Positions 15,880 to 23,544 of a stretch of DNA of 34,119 bases are shown here, in pieces. Position 1 is the stretch's first letter. Each line of letters starts with the position of its first letter. The translations under genes and the position numbers were made by a program. The notes beneath the pieces were generated by a model. It was not told where the DNA came from and did not search any database. It saw only the letters and a list, made by a program, of their open reading frames with translations. This DNA comes from an uncultured Pedobacter sp. (GTDB taxonomy: Bacteria > Bacteroidota > Bacteroidia > Sphingobacteriales > Sphingobacteriaceae), in contig NZ_CAJYOJ010000030.1 in assembly GCF_913776295.1 (NCBI RefSeq), positions 1 to 34,119 of the forward strand, given 5' to 3'.

Positions 15880-17712
15880 CTATTGAGTTTGTAGCCAAAC
15901 CACTTTACCGTCCATCGTACTAACCAGGATGTTTTTTCCGTCGATCACATTCACGGTATTAATCATCGAGTTATCTATTTTATGTGCCCAAACCGTGCTT
16001 TGCTGCGTAGGATCAATAGCGTAGACCACGCCGTTTTTTGTGCCGAAAAATACTTTTCCATCTTTTTCGATCAGCATGGAGGGTACATGCTCATACCCAA
16101 AACCAGCATTATATCGCCATAAAATGCCCGGATCTTGCGACTGCGCTTTATAGGCTACAATCTCATCCTGCATGGTTTTGCCATAAATAAGGGTGCTATC
16201 TGCCGATTGGCCGATTGATTCGCGTACTGTAGCTTCCTTGTTGCGCCAAAGCGTACTGCCGTTTTTCGCATCAATAGCGGTTAGGTATCGGTCTGGAGCA
16301 GCAATGTACACAATACCCTGATAGGCCACAGGCGTTACCATTGCCGGGGAAAACATTCGGTTTGCCTGTCCATTGTTCCATTTCCAAAGTAAATTTCCGG
16401 TTTTGATATCGAGCGCATAAAGATGTCGGCCCCACGATCCAAAGATAATTTTACCCTGGTAAATCAGTGGTTTGCCAACTATGGTACCTTCAACTTCATT
16501 AAAAGCCCATATCTCTTTTCCGGTTTTAATCTCTAGTGCCCTGAAAGTATTGTCACTGCCGCCAATATACACCTGCTGTCCGTTAGTTACCGGCGATCCC
16601 AATACCGAGTTGGCTGTTTCTTTATGCCAGATTTCCTTTCCTGTTTTGGCATTCAGCGCATAAATGCTTCCATCCCCCGAACCTAAAATAACTGTTTCGT
16701 TAACGGCTACCGGAGAAGAGTAGATGGCACCTTTAGTTTTAAAGGTCCATACCTTTTTGCCTGTATTTTTATTTAAGGCTTCCACCAAACCTAAACTGTT
16801 TCCGAAAATGACATTGTTGGAGACAAATACTGGAGTGTTTACCACATTGGCATTAGAGTGGTAAGACCAGATTTCTTTCGTGGCCGGATATTGACCATTA
16901 ATCACAAAATCAGGTCTTTCGTATTTTCTTTGATCAGGTACAAAGGTTTTTAAAGCGATTTTGCGCCAAGCCGGAAGAATTTGCTGTGCCGGTTTCCTGA
17001 CCTGAAAAAATACCGTATCCTTTGTCATGCTTACAATATTGTATCCGCCAATACTATCTTTAGCCCTTAAATTAGACCGGCCCATCGTCGCTTCAATGCC
17101 TTCAAAATTGTAAGGATGGTTATTGTGCCCGTGTCCGCATATCGCATATTGGATGTTATATTTCTTTAAACGGCTTGTTGCTTCGTACCAATTGTCCAAA
17201 CTGTTATCCAATGGATAGTGGTTGGCAAAAACAATCGGCGTATTTTTAGGAGTGGCTTTAAGAACGCTATCCAACCAAACGGTTGCGTCTCTGGGGATAT
17301 GCCCGTCACTCATCCGCACATAAGGTCCGGAGGCGCAGGCAATAAATCGATAACCTTTATGGTCAAACATAAACTTATCATTACCGAATTCTTTGATGAA
17401 ATTTACACCGCCAGATTCTGACCAGCCTGTATCGTGATTTCCAGGGATGACATAATAAGGCTTGTTTAGCTTGGATAGTATATTTTTAGCTAGTTTAAGT
17501 TCATTATTGGTACCCATTTCGGTTATATCGCCAGTAATGATCACAAAATCTATATCTTTTAATTTGTTTATATCAGCAACGGTTTTTGTCAGGTCCTCTT
17601 CACCAGTTGATGAGCCAACGTGTGTATCAGTTACAAAAGCGTATTTGAAATTTTGGGCTTTTACCGCGAGCGACAGCAGCACAGCAAACAGTAAAAGAAT
17701 GGAGTTTTTCAT
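15880..17712 (-). CDS. Secreted metallophosphoesterase fused to a PQQ-type beta-propeller
   Basis: A 610-residue exported protein with a signal peptide to about residue 20. Residues about 22-230 are a calcineurin-like metallophosphoesterase with the full metal-ligand set: DTH (29-31), GDI (61-63), GNHD (91-94), H165 in ANHYP, and GHGH (193-196). Residues about 285-608 are a PQQ/PQQ-like beta-propeller, seen as repeats of KTGKEIW and ALNAKTG type (for example GSIYALNAKTGKEIWHKE). The substrate is unknown; phosphodiesters of nucleotides, lipids or sugars are possible. The propeller could be a structural or binding domain, since no quinone-oxidoreductase catalytic features are evident. It converges on susD2 and looks like its own transcription unit. 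Confidence 0.88.
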   Translation of the reverse strand: MKNSILLLFAVLLSLAVKAQNFKYAFVTDTHVGSSTGEEDLTKTVADINKLKDIDFVIITGDITEMGTNNELKLAKNILSKLNKPYYVIPGNHDTGWSESGGVNFIKEFGNDKFMFDHKGYRFIACASGPYVRMSDGHIPRDATVWLDSVLKATPKNTPIVFANHYPLDNSLDNWYEATSRLKKYNIQYAICGHGHNNHPYNFEGIEATMGRSNLRAKDSIGGYNIVSMTKDTVFFQVRKPAQQILPAWRKIALKTFVPDQRKYERPDFVINGQYPATKEIWSYHSNANVVNTPVFVSNNVIFGNSLGLVEALNKNTGKKVWTFKTKGAIYSSPVAVNETVILGSGDGSIYALNAKTGKEIWHKETANSVLGSPVTNGQQVYIGGSDNTFRALEIKTGKEIWAFNEVEGTIVGKPLIYQGKIIFGSWGRHLYALDIKTGNLLWKWNNGQANRMFSPAMVTPVAYQGIVYIAAPDRYLTAIDAKNGSTLWRNKEATVRESIGQSADSTLIYGKTMQDEIVAYKAQSQDPGILWRYNAGFGYEHVPSMLIEKDGKVFFGTKNGVVYAIDPTQQSTVWAHKIDNSMINTVNVIDGKNILVSTMDGKVVWLQTQ

Positions 17713-17850
17713 TTTTTTTTAAGCTAATCGTTTCTATAAAAATCGATATTTTTTTGGGTTAAAACCAGGCTGTAATGCCAATATTACATGTTAATAAAGG
17801 TGTTGCTGGGAGTTGAAAAACGGTGTTCTTATTTTCAGAATGATTTCAAT

Positions 17851-17880
17851 AAAAAAGACGACCATTGGCCGTCTTTTTTT
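17851..17880 (-). terminator. Hairpin terminator after the beta-barrel gene
   Basis: GACG (17857-17860) pairs with CGTC (17870-17873), with CCA/TGG pairing inside, flanked by an A-run on the left and a T-run on the right, so it is symmetric and could work on both strands. It lies 20 bases beyond the stop of the minus-strand gene at 17900-18502. Confidence 0.75.
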
Positions 17881-17899
17881 ACTTGCACTGTTGTAAAAA

Positions 17900-18502
17900 C
17901 TACAGAATCTTAAATCCTAAACTCAATTGAAAAAGGTTCGGTTTTTGGCTGTATTTTTCGCTTTTGCTGATGTTCGATAAACCAGCTTCATAGCGTAAAT
18001 CTACCGATATGTTGCCCACATCTATACCAGCGCCAGCTTGTAAACCCAATGCCTGGTTTTTGTAATTGTCAAAATCTGTTGCTTGTTGATAAGCGGAACT
18101 AAAGGATGAATTTTCATCCAAAACAAACGAAATAACCGGACCCGCCATTAACCGGAAGTTTAAATTTTTAGCACCAAATTTGGTTCCCAATAAAACAGGA
18201 ATATCCAAAGTGGTAAATTTTACTTTTCCTTCTGCAGATACCTCGTTACCATTATCCTGCTGAATGCTGATAAATTTATTGCCTTTGCTGCCAATGTAAG
18301 CCTCGGGTTGCACAAACAAACTGGCGCCGCCAATACGTGCCCACGCACCGATCTGGTAACCTAAGCGATTTTCTTCACTCGCAAAATCTGCATTTAACTT
18401 AGCCAAATTTACACCTGCCTTAACCCCCAGGTTAAAAGTTTGTGCCTTTGATGTTGCCCAACCCAAGGTTAGGAACACAATAGAGAAAATAATTTTTTTC
18501 AT
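17900..18502 (-). CDS. Small outer-membrane beta-barrel protein (PorT-like family)
   Basis: A 200-residue protein with an N-terminal signal peptide (cleavage near SKAQTF) and alternating beta-strand composition: NLGVKAGVNLAKL near the start, YQIGAWARIGG, LNFRLMAGPVISF and a final LFQLSLGFKIL. The GVKAGVNLA opening and length match the outer membrane beta-barrel (OMP_b-brl_2/PorT-like) proteins widespread in Bacteroidota. These usually form 8-stranded barrels of unknown role. It stands alone on the minus strand between two other transcription units and is followed by a hairpin terminator. Confidence 0.85.
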   Translation of the reverse strand: MKKIIFSIVFLTLGWATSKAQTFNLGVKAGVNLAKLNADFASEENRLGYQIGAWARIGGASLFVQPEAYIGSKGNKFISIQQDNGNEVSAEGKVKFTTLDIPVLLGTKFGAKNLNFRLMAGPVISFVLDENSSFSSAYQQATDFDNYKNQALGLQAGAGIDVGNISVDLRYEAGLSNISKSEKYSQKPNLFQLSLGFKIL

Positions 18503-18730
18503 GTTGTTTAATTTGTTTTTTTAGTGATGATACCAAACCAATGTTTAGGGAAATGCGATGTGTGTTTTTGTTCTTATGGTTTCTTTGCAATGTTCCTTAC
18601 GGTTGTTCTGGTTTTGGTATTTGGTTTTATAACGCGCATTTAACACAATTATCGTGCGAATTTTTTTCGAAATCAGCTAACTTTTTTAATCCCTTCACAT
18701 AAAAAGGTATCAACCTGACCAAATATTTTT

Positions 18731-18738
18731 TACTTTTG
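18731..18738 (+). promoter_or_regulatory. -7 promoter element of the 71-residue gene
   Basis: TACTTTTG matches TAnnTTTG exactly. It lies 18 bases before ATG 18757, so the transcript would have only about a 12-base leader. It overlaps the possible TTG start at 18736, which rules that start out. No clear -33 TTTG is visible. Confidence 0.55.
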
Positions 18739-18756
18739 CATCAAATAAAGTATGCC

Positions 18757-18972
18757 ATGGCTAATTTTCAACTTACTTCAGAAACTGCATTTAAGGTAAA
18801 AACTAAATTTTTAAGGAAATACCGCGATCTGGCGAACGAGCCTTTGGAATTTACACCTGGCAAAGAAGATCAATTGGTTGAAGATTTAATGCGTTTGGTA
18901 AAGCGCGACCGTACCTACATCGAATTTACCATCCAAAAAGCACTTGCCGATACTAAAGGAAACAGGCTTTAA
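18757..18972 (+). CDS. Conserved-looking small protein of unknown function
   Basis: I do not recognise a named family. The protein has 71 residues from ATG 18757 (MANFQLTSETAF). It is highly charged and appears mainly helical, with many Lys, Arg, Glu and Asp, no signal peptide and no membrane segment, so it is probably cytoplasmic. A TTG start 21 bases upstream is rejected because it falls inside the -7 element. The good promoter match and ordinary codon use support a real gene. The basic, helical character would allow nucleic-acid binding, but no motif proves it. It is followed after 70 bases by a secreted hydrolase gene on the same strand. Confidence 0.7.
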   Translation: MANFQLTSETAFKVKTKFLRKYRDLANEPLEFTPGKEDQLVEDLMRLVKRDRTYIEFTIQKALADTKGNRL

Positions 18973-19042
18973 GATTTTCATTTTTTCAGCATCTCATTTT
19001 TGTTTAAACTTTCTGTTGGCCATTTAACACGTATGCCGCTCC

Positions 19043-19894
19043 ATGTATTTTGCCATTGTTATACAACGAAATACTTTAACATTAGCATTCTTACTTTGGT
19101 TAGTGGCGTTTACAGCAACAGCACAAAAACAGGTGTTTAACGATGCTTTCACCGATAGTTTAACTTCGGCGCAGACTAGAAAAGAATTAAATAATTTATC
19201 TGCCAATGACTACCTTAAGCAAACTTTAAGTAAAGGAAAGCAATCGATTAATTATAGATTGCTATTGCCGGCGAAGAACAGAAATCAGAAGAAGTATCCA
19301 CTGGTGATTACGTTTCACAACTCAACACGGATAGGGACAGATAATGAAAAGCAATTAGAACCAATAGCCAGGATCTGGTTACGGCCAGACATACGCCGGA
19401 GGTACCAGGCATTTGTAATTGCTCCGCAGTTTCAAACACGGTCATCAAATTATTATCCAGATTCTGTAAGAAATTGCTTAATCTCGAAGCCATCTGACGA
19501 TGTACATTTATTATTGGATTTGATCCGTGAGGTAAAAAATAAATATCCTCAGATAGATCCTAACCGTATTTATCTGGTCGGTTATTCTATGGGAGCATCT
19601 ACGGCACAGAACCTGATGAACATGGTTCCTGAAACTTTTGCCGCAATGGTTTCAATTGCTGCAGTTCCCGATTTTGTTAATATAAAAGCAATAGGTCAGA
19701 AGCCGATCTGGTTAATTCATGGCAGGCAGGATTATGACAATCCTTATGAGGGGAGCGAGTATTTATATCACGCTTTAAAAGGCAATCGTAATCTATTGTT
19801 AACTACATACAATAAGCTAGATCATAATTTAATTACCATTCCGTTATTGCTTACGCCGCAAATACCAGCCTGGTTGTTTTCCTGGCATAAGTAA
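19043..19894 (+). CDS. Secreted alpha/beta hydrolase (esterase or peptidase-like)
   Basis: A 283-residue exported serine hydrolase with a signal peptide ending near TATAQKQ (about residue 28). The nucleophile elbow is GYSMGAS. A likely acid is in HGRQDYDNPYEGSEYL and a likely His in KLDHNLI. It resembles the predicted-peptidase/carboxylesterase group (COG4099-like), in which a phrase such as HGSGERGTDNEKQL precedes the lid. Here that phrase reads HNSTRIGTDNEKQL, so the usual HG oxyanion segment is altered. The start at 19043 gives the signal peptide. Substrate is unknown. Confidence 0.8.
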   Translation: MYFAIVIQRNTLTLAFLLWLVAFTATAQKQVFNDAFTDSLTSAQTRKELNNLSANDYLKQTLSKGKQSINYRLLLPAKNRNQKKYPLVITFHNSTRIGTDNEKQLEPIARIWLRPDIRRRYQAFVIAPQFQTRSSNYYPDSVRNCLISKPSDDVHLLLDLIREVKNKYPQIDPNRIYLVGYSMGASTAQNLMNMVPETFAAMVSIAAVPDFVNIKAIGQKPIWLIHGRQDYDNPYEGSEYLYHALKGNRNLLLTTYNKLDHNLITIPLLLTPQIPAWLFSWHK

Positions 19895-19904
19895 GTCCTA
19901 AATT

Positions 19905-19990
19905 GTCATGCTGAGCGCTGCGAAGCATCTTTTAATGATGAACTACAAAATTGTAGCTGGTAAAAGATCCTTCACATTGTTCAGGATGAC
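19905..19990. repeat. REP-like imperfect inverted repeat
   Basis: The left arm begins GTCATGCTGAGCG and ends AAGCATCTTTTA. The right arm, reverse complemented, begins GTCATCCTGAACAATGTGA and ends GGATCTTTTA. The arms face each other around a centre of about 26 bases that holds a small ACTACAA/TTGTAGC hairpin. Related half-elements lie at 166-194 and 23228-23257. Confidence 0.75.
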
Positions 19991-20027
19991 ACCGACTAGG
20001 GATTAAGCTAATATTTAAATCTTCTAT

Positions 20028-20049
20028 TGCGTAACGCTCAATTTACGCA
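20028..20049. repeat. Short inverted repeat between hydrolase and protease genes
   Basis: TGCGTAA (20028-20034) and TTACGCA (20043-20049) are perfect inverted copies separated by 8 bases. There is no T-run, so it is not a standard terminator. It could be an operator or a small dispersed repeat. Confidence 0.3.
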
Positions 20050-20178
20050 TTACCCTCCGCGAGCCGTTTTTTATATTTATCGCTTTTTGTACATTTACAT
20101 GGTATATAATCACTGAGTAATCTTTCAAAAAGGCAATATCTGTTTATCTGCACATTTGGAATTAAAACAAAAAGGGGA

Positions 20179-21870
20179 ATGAAGAAACTAAAATACGGTC
20201 TTTTAGCAGCAGGTTTTGGGGTGGCTGTTTTATCTTTTTCGTTTAAAGAAGATTTATTCCTGGTATCTAAAAACCTCGATATTTTTGCTTCGCTCTATAA
20301 AGAAATTAACATCAATTATGTTGATGATACCAATGCCCCTCAGTTGATGAAAACCGGTATTGATGCCATGTTGGATAGTTTGGATCCCTATACCGAATAT
20401 GTTCCTGAATCCGAAATTGAAGATTATAAACTGAAATATGTAAGTACACAATATGGTGGTATTGGGGCCAGTACTGTTTTTATTGATGGAAAGCTCTTTA
20501 TTAACGATGTAAGTGAAGGTTACCCGGCCAATAAGAGCGAACTTAAAGCAGGAGATCAGCTGGTAAGCATTAATGGAATTGCGGTAAAGGGAAAAAATCG
20601 TCAGGAAATTAGCCAGTTGCTGCGCGGCCCCAAAGGCACACCGGTAGATTTGCTGGTGGTTAGAGAAGGTAAAGAAATTGCCAAAAAACTAGTGCGAGAG
20701 GAAATTAAACAGCCTAACGTTTCTTATTCAGGGATGGTAGGTGATGGAATTGGTTATATCAAACTTGATAAATTTTTGGAAAACTCCGGTCAGGAGGTAA
20801 AAGATGCCCTGCTGACTATTCAAAAGGAAAACCCAAAAGGAGTTGTTTTAGATTTGAGGAACAATGGTGGAGGTATTTTGCAGGAAGCAGTTAAAATTGT
20901 GAATCTTTTTGTGGATAAAGATCAACTTATTGTAACTCAGAAGGGCAAAAACGCAGAGAAAACCATTGCCTATAGAACACTTTCAGCCCCTGTTTCAACA
21001 ACAGTGCCGTTGGTGGTACTCGTTAACGGAAATTCAGCATCAGCGTCAGAAATCGTGGCGGGTGCGCTGCAGGATTTAGACCGGGCCATTGTAGTTGGTC
21101 AGCGGAGTTATGGTAAAGGTCTGGTTCAGCAAACCTTCAACCTACCTTACAATAGCCTGGTTAAAGTAACGGTGGCTAAATATTACACACCCTCTGGCAG
21201 GTGCATCCAAAAATTGGATTACGCGCACAAAAATGCCGACGGTGTAGCTGAACGCTTTGCCGATTCAACCATGGTGATGTATCCAACCAAAGCAGGCAGA
21301 AATGTATATAGCGGCAATGGTGTTTATCCGGATATTGTGGTGGATGCGGCCAAGTTGAGCCCAATTACGATCTCCATGATCAATAAAAATCTTTTCTTTA
21401 GTTATGCCAATCAATACAGGAAAGAAAAACCAACATTAGCTTCAGCAAAAACTTTCCAGTTGTCGGATGCAGATTATGCTACATTTTCAAGCGGCCTTGC
21501 TGATCAGGATCTGTCCTATCAAAGCCGTACAGAGCGGCTTCTTTCCGATTTGCGGGCAGAGGCAGAAAAGGAAAATAAATCTGCAGAAGTGAAAACGGAT
21601 CTTGAAAACCTTAAATATAAACTTACTTCTTCTAAAAAAACCGATCTGGTTAGCCATAAAGCAGAAATTAAAAGGGTTTTGGAAACACAGATCGTGAGCC
21701 GCTATTTTTACGAAAAAGGTAGGATTGAGCAGAGTTTTCAATACGATAAAGAGCTGGCTGCGGCTAAAAATCTTTTGGCCAATCAATCACAAATACTGGC
21801 CATTTTAAAGGGCGACGGAAATTATAAGGTAATTGGAAAACCAAGCAAGGCCACAGCATCAATAGATTAA
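20179..21870 (+). CDS. S41-family C-terminal processing peptidase
   Basis: A 563-residue CtpA/Prc-type serine protease that cleaves periplasmic proteins near their C-termini. An N-terminal hydrophobic segment (about 7-23) serves as signal or membrane anchor. A PDZ domain covers about 85-165 (GGIGASTVFIDGKLFINDVS, AGDQLVSINGIAVKG). The catalytic core has LDLRNNGGG, NSASASE at 285-291 (serine nucleophile region) and SYGKGLVQ, which carries the lysine base. The C-terminal 150 residues are a helical, Lys/Glu-rich extension typical of the longer Bacteroidota forms. The fucosidase gene starts 25 bases downstream, so the two are probably co-transcribed even if functionally unrelated. Confidence 0.93.
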   Translation: MKKLKYGLLAAGFGVAVLSFSFKEDLFLVSKNLDIFASLYKEININYVDDTNAPQLMKTGIDAMLDSLDPYTEYVPESEIEDYKLKYVSTQYGGIGASTVFIDGKLFINDVSEGYPANKSELKAGDQLVSINGIAVKGKNRQEISQLLRGPKGTPVDLLVVREGKEIAKKLVREEIKQPNVSYSGMVGDGIGYIKLDKFLENSGQEVKDALLTIQKENPKGVVLDLRNNGGGILQEAVKIVNLFVDKDQLIVTQKGKNAEKTIAYRTLSAPVSTTVPLVVLVNGNSASASEIVAGALQDLDRAIVVGQRSYGKGLVQQTFNLPYNSLVKVTVAKYYTPSGRCIQKLDYAHKNADGVAERFADSTMVMYPTKAGRNVYSGNGVYPDIVVDAAKLSPITISMINKNLFFSYANQYRKEKPTLASAKTFQLSDADYATFSSGLADQDLSYQSRTERLLSDLRAEAEKENKSAEVKTDLENLKYKLTSSKKTDLVSHKAEIKRVLETQIVSRYFYEKGRIEQSFQYDKELAAAKNLLANQSQILAILKGDGNYKVIGKPSKATASID

Positions 21871-21895
21871 ACCTAAACAACCTATATTCATCCTC

Positions 21896-23221
21896 ATGAA
21901 GAAATTGACCTTACTAGGCCTTGTGCTATTTATTGCTTTACAGTTAAAGGCGCAGGATTACACACCAACAGCTGCTAATTTGAAACAGAGGGCATGGTTT
22001 AATGATGCCCGGTTTGGCTTATTTATTCACTGGGGGCCTTTTAGTGTACCCGGAAGTGGCGAATGGGTAATGAACGAGAGAAAGCTGACCGTTCATAACT
22101 ATACCAACCTTAAAGATTTTTTTAACCCTGTTGAGTTTAATGCCGCACAATGGGTAAGCATGGCAAAAAATGCCGGAATGAAGTACATTACGTTAATTAC
22201 CAGGCACCACGATGGCTTTAGCATGTGGGATACCAAATATTCTGATTTCAACATCATGAATACCCCTTATAAAAAAGATATTGTAAAAATGATGGCTGAT
22301 GAATGCCATAAACAGGGTATACAGCTGTATTTATATTATTCACTTTTAGATTGGCGCAGGGATGATTATCCACATGAAACTGGTCGTACAGGACAAAATT
22401 CCGGCCGCACCGGAAAAGGTAATTATGCCAGTTATTTACAGTTTATGAAAAACCAGCTGACCGAATTATTGACTAATTATGGCGAAATCGGCGGAATCTG
22501 GTTCGATGGGCATTGGGATCAGACCGAGCCAGAAGGATCAAAAGACAGAACTTCCAGGATTGACTGGAAATACAATGAAATATATGGTTTGATCCACAGG
22601 TTGCAGCCGCAATGCATGATTGGGAATAACCACCACTTAACGCCATTTGCAGGTGAAGATTTTCAGATGTTTGAACGTGATCTTCCCGGCGAGAATAAAT
22701 CTGGTTTAAGTTTTCAGAAAGCATCCGATAAGCTACCCCTCGAAACCTGCGAAACCATTTCCAATTCATGGGGATATAATCTGAGCGATACCTATTACAA
22801 ATCGGATAAAGAACTGGTTCATATGTTGGTTAAAGCAGCAAGTTTAGGCTCCAATCTTTTACTGAACATTGGTCCGATGCCAAGCGGTAAAATTCAGCCC
22901 GAGTTTCAGGATCGTTTGGCAGGTTTAGGCGCCTGGCTTAAAATTTATGGCGAAAGCATTTATGGTACAAAGGCAGGGTTTATTAAACCACAAAGCTGGG
23001 GAAGTATTACGCAGACTGATAAGAAAATTTATATTCACATTTTAGATGGCAAAACCACTAAGCTTGATCTGGAAAACGTTCCGGTAAAAACCATCAAAAA
23101 AGCGTATCTGCTAAAAGATAAAAGCCTGGTAAGTTTTACCTTTAAGAAGGCGAAATTATCAATTACCAAGGTGCCTATCGCCTCAGCACCAGATCAGGTG
23201 ATTGTTTTGGAGATTGGGTAA
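21896..23221 (+). CDS. GH29 alpha-L-fucosidase, exported
   Basis: A 441-residue exported glycosidase that releases alpha-linked L-fucose. The signal peptide ends near LKAQDY. The (beta/alpha)8 domain has HWGPFSVPG (45-53), ITRHHDGFSMW (101-111) with the HH substrate pair at 104-105, and IWFDGHWD (201-208), whose Asp204 is the expected nucleophile. The C-terminal part (about 350-441) is a small beta-domain. The acid/base residue varies in this family and I cannot assign it. It follows the S41 protease by 25 bases; a GH2 gene follows after 323 bases. Together with the GH2 enzyme it could trim fucosylated glycans. Confidence 0.93.
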   Translation: MKKLTLLGLVLFIALQLKAQDYTPTAANLKQRAWFNDARFGLFIHWGPFSVPGSGEWVMNERKLTVHNYTNLKDFFNPVEFNAAQWVSMAKNAGMKYITLITRHHDGFSMWDTKYSDFNIMNTPYKKDIVKMMADECHKQGIQLYLYYSLLDWRRDDYPHETGRTGQNSGRTGKGNYASYLQFMKNQLTELLTNYGEIGGIWFDGHWDQTEPEGSKDRTSRIDWKYNEIYGLIHRLQPQCMIGNNHHLTPFAGEDFQMFERDLPGENKSGLSFQKASDKLPLETCETISNSWGYNLSDTYYKSDKELVHMLVKAASLGSNLLLNIGPMPSGKIQPEFQDRLAGLGAWLKIYGESIYGTKAGFIKPQSWGSITQTDKKIYIHILDGKTTKLDLENVPVKTIKKAYLLKDKSLVSFTFKKAKLSITKVPIASAPDQVIVLEIG

Positions 23222-23227
23222 AGTAAT

Positions 23228-23257
23228 TGACCTCCTGAACGCAGTTAAGGATCTTTT
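23228..23257 (+). repeat. Degenerate REP-like repeat copy
   Basis: TGACCTCCTGAACGCAGTTA followed by AGGATCTTTT resembles the GTCATCCTGAAC...GGATCTTTT half-element at 166-194, with several mismatches. Confidence 0.55.
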
Positions 23258-23422
23258 ATTAAATTAATTTTAAGGTTAGCAAGCTTAAAATGTGCTGACA
23301 TGGTAAATACTACCTTATAATTTCAGATCAATCATTTTATTCATTGCGGCCGCTTGCGCTTAATAGCCTTTTTATTCCAAAACCAGATAAAATCCAGTGC
23401 TTTTATTCAAATTCAATGCTTT

Positions 23423-23444
23423 TTTTGACCCTTTTAAGTCAAAA
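23423..23444. promoter_or_regulatory. Inverted repeat, candidate operator of the GH2 gene
   Basis: TTTTGAC (23423-23429) and GTCAAAA (23438-23444) are perfect inverted copies with an 8-base spacer, about 100 bases before the GH2 start codon. The position fits an activator or repressor site. The binding protein is unknown. Confidence 0.35.
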
Positions 23445-23544
23445 TATTCATGAAACGTTTTATTTTTAGTGCGAAAATCTATTGCGGGGAAATCGTAAGT
23501 ATATATTCAATTCAGAAAATCTTCTTAATTCTATTTAACAATAA

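Larger units (their letters stand above)
23222..23544. other. Intergenic region before the GH2 gene
   Basis: This 323-base gap has a degenerate REP-like copy at 23228-23257, a GCGGCCGC octamer near 23347, and the inverted repeat at 23423-23444. From about 23450 it is A/T-rich leader or promoter sequence for the GH2 gene, with no clear TAnnTTTG. No gene is seen. Confidence 0.5.

Noticed and set aside
18736..18756. TTG start adding seven residues to the 71-residue protein
   Set aside because: It overlaps the -7 promoter element, so it would not be transcribed.
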